From the NCBI GenBank assembly GCA_002323775.1, contig DCPV01000251.1:1-15393 (forward strand): a stretch of 15,393 bases of DNA, given 5' to 3'. The stretch is from Firmicutes bacterium UBA1535. GTDB lineage: Bacteria > Bacillota > Clostridia > Tissierellales > Sedimentibacteraceae. The notes under the pieces were generated by a model. It saw only the letters and a list, made by a program, of their open reading frames with translations, ran no database searches and was not told the origin of the DNA. The translations under genes were made by a program, and so were the position numbers. Below, piece after piece: positions 13,968 through 15,393 of the stretch (position 1 is the first letter of the stretch; the number at the start of each line of letters is the position of its first letter).

Positions 13968-15380
13968 ATGAAAAAAATTTTTATCATTATTTTCATTATA
14001 ATTTTAACGATTTGCATGATTTCATCATGTGTTAAATCAAGTAGTAATATAAGTAAGACAGATAAAATTCAACTATGGCATTATGATTCTGAAAGGAATT
14101 TAGGTTACCAAAAAAGAATTGTAGAAATTGCCAAAGAATATTGTGAAAGAAAAAATATTCCTTTGGAATTATATGTATACAATGAAAATACAATGACTGT
14201 AGAAGACTATATATTAAAAAGAAACTTAGCATTAGCCTTTGGCAATTCGATTATTATTGATGACTTAAGAACTATGGAAGATTTAATTAATCAAAATGCA
14301 GATTATACAAAGCTCGTTAATTACAACAGTTTATTTAATTCATATAAAGATAGATTTTGCATTCCATTAGGGGTTGATTATTTAACCATTGTAGTAGAAA
14401 ATGAAGCAATTGAGTATTATGATATAAACACTTCTTCAAAATCAGTGATAACGTATAGTGAATATTTGGAAATAAAACAACAGATGAAAGATAAAGGTGC
14501 TAGGTTTGAATTTAATGGCAGAGAGTTTATTGAAATAGTAGACTATTATCTTAATATGAATAAATTGTTATTTGTTGATAAAAATAGTAAAATAATAAAA
14601 GACGGTGATAAATTTAAGGAAGCCCTAAAAAAGACAATAATAGATATATGTAATGACATTATACTGTATAGCGATGCTAATTTAACGATGAGCAACAAAA
14701 TTGTAGGATCTATCAGTAATTCACGCATATATGACAAAAACAGTAAAATGATTCTCTGTAATACTGATAAGTTTGTTGAAGGGATTGTAAACCCTTATGA
14801 ATATGAGAAAATAGGGGGTTTTGCAAATAAAACTTTTACAATTTATCCTTATCTTATAGGTTCTTCACCTTGTTTTTATATGCATAAAAAAATAACAAAT
14901 GATAAAATCTATGATTTGGCTAATTATATAGTTGATGAATCAAGTTATTTTAAAATAATAGGGAGTGATTTAAAAAATACATGCTTTGTACCAGTATTAA
15001 ATACGAAAAACATAAGAGAAGTATTGCATGTTGATGATAACTGGCAAGTTAAGGTAAAAGAAAACAAAGAAAAACTAGATGCTACAGATGAAATTCTTGC
15101 TAAAGATGAGATTAAAAAAATTATAAATTCTGTATATGATATTATTGTTAAAAATGAAGACACATCAAAAGAAGTTGCCGATTACTATTTTTACTATACA
15201 AGTGAAAGTAGAAAAAATATAGGATCATTTATACAAAATTCCATTATGAATATATCTCAAAAATTATCTGGCAATCAATTATCCCTAGAAAAATTTGATT
15301 CTGAAAACAAAGAGATTATCAAAATGATTAATGATGAAATAAATGAATTTGTAACTAATTTTTATCTACATAATAATTAG
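13968..15380 (+). CDS. Lipoprotein resembling an ABC solute-binding protein
   Basis: A 470-residue secreted lipoprotein. Residues 1-20 are a lipoprotein signal (MKKIF, a run of Ile/Phe, then MISSC) with Cys21 as the lipidated residue. The mature part starts with a short Ser/Lys linker, then IQLWHYDSERNLGYQKRIVE, which resembles the first strand and helix of family 1 extracellular solute-binding proteins. The length also suits that family, but the rest is weakly conserved to my eye and the ligand is unknown. I choose ATG 13968 because AGGGGG (13953-13958) is directly adjacent to an earlier in-frame ATG at 13959 and properly spaced from this one. A TAG ends it 13 bases before the window edge. 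Transporter permease or ATPase genes, if any, lie outside. Confidence 0.75.
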   Translation: MKKIFIIIFIIILTICMISSCVKSSSNISKTDKIQLWHYDSERNLGYQKRIVEIAKEYCERKNIPLELYVYNENTMTVEDYILKRNLALAFGNSIIIDDLRTMEDLINQNADYTKLVNYNSLFNSYKDRFCIPLGVDYLTIVVENEAIEYYDINTSSKSVITYSEYLEIKQQMKDKGARFEFNGREFIEIVDYYLNMNKLLFVDKNSKIIKDGDKFKEALKKTIIDICNDIILYSDANLTMSNKIVGSISNSRIYDKNSKMILCNTDKFVEGIVNPYEYEKIGGFANKTFTIYPYLIGSSPCFYMHKKITNDKIYDLANYIVDESSYFKIIGSDLKNTCFVPVLNTKNIREVLHVDDNWQVKVKENKEKLDATDEILAKDEIKKIINSVYDIIVKNEDTSKEVADYYFYYTSESRKNIGSFIQNSIMNISQKLSGNQLSLEKFDSENKEIIKMINDEINEFVTNFYLHNN

Positions 15381-15393
15381 ATTTATAAAAAAT

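Noticed and set aside
1..15393. CRISPR arrays, tRNA or rRNA genes, and insertion sequences
   Set aside because: I saw no regularly spaced identical repeats, no tRNA-like cloverleaf with a TTCGA arm, no rRNA sequence and no transposase motifs.

Overview
The window is AT-rich and typical of a low-GC anaerobic Firmicute, probably class Clostridia. The supporting signs are strong GGAGG-type ribosome binding sites, TTGACA-N17-TATAAT promoters, a T-box leader on thrS, a fluoride-type riboswitch, and phage tail and lysis proteins of clostridial siphophage type. I cannot name a genus from the sequence alone. Almost everything is on the minus strand; only the last gene is on the plus strand.

Positions 1-4340 hold the decaying tail-to-lysis end of a prophage, read right to left. 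In transcription order there is a small tail protein broken by two in-frame stops; the N-terminal part of a larger tail protein joined out of frame to the C-terminal part of another; two small proteins in a coupled pair; a terminator; a 26-codon reading frame coupled to a repeat-bearing structural protein; a second terminator; and a lysis cassette. The cassette has a frameshifted coiled-coil membrane protein, a small membrane protein, an intact phi-LC3-type holin, and an M23 peptidase endolysin with two in-frame stops. No capsid, packaging, integrase or repressor gene is present, so this is a remnant.

Positions 4400-9850 are ordinary chromosomal genes on the minus strand. They are a CPA2-type cation/proton antiporter behind a fluoride riboswitch with a terminator expression platform; a SPL-type radical SAM protein ending in a clamp-binding-like motif; an M19 membrane dipeptidase; a pyridoxamine-phosphate-oxidase-like/DUF3795 fusion; and, just upstream of that fusion, a YafY/WYL-type regulator that probably controls it.

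Positions 9850-12900 carry a UBA-like/DUF4342 membrane protein and thrS. The thrS gene has a complete T-box leader: promoter, S-turn, an ACU (Thr) specifier, the T-box sequence and a terminator. Upstream of thrS lies about 1 kb with no intact gene. It contains what looks like a heavily eroded minus-strand gene. The window closes with a plus-strand lipoprotein resembling an ABC solute-binding protein, driven by a near-consensus promoter.

The most useful points for follow-up are the fluoride switch on the antiporter, the PNPOx/DUF3795 plus WYL pair, the clamp-like C-terminus of the radical SAM protein, and the two decay regions.
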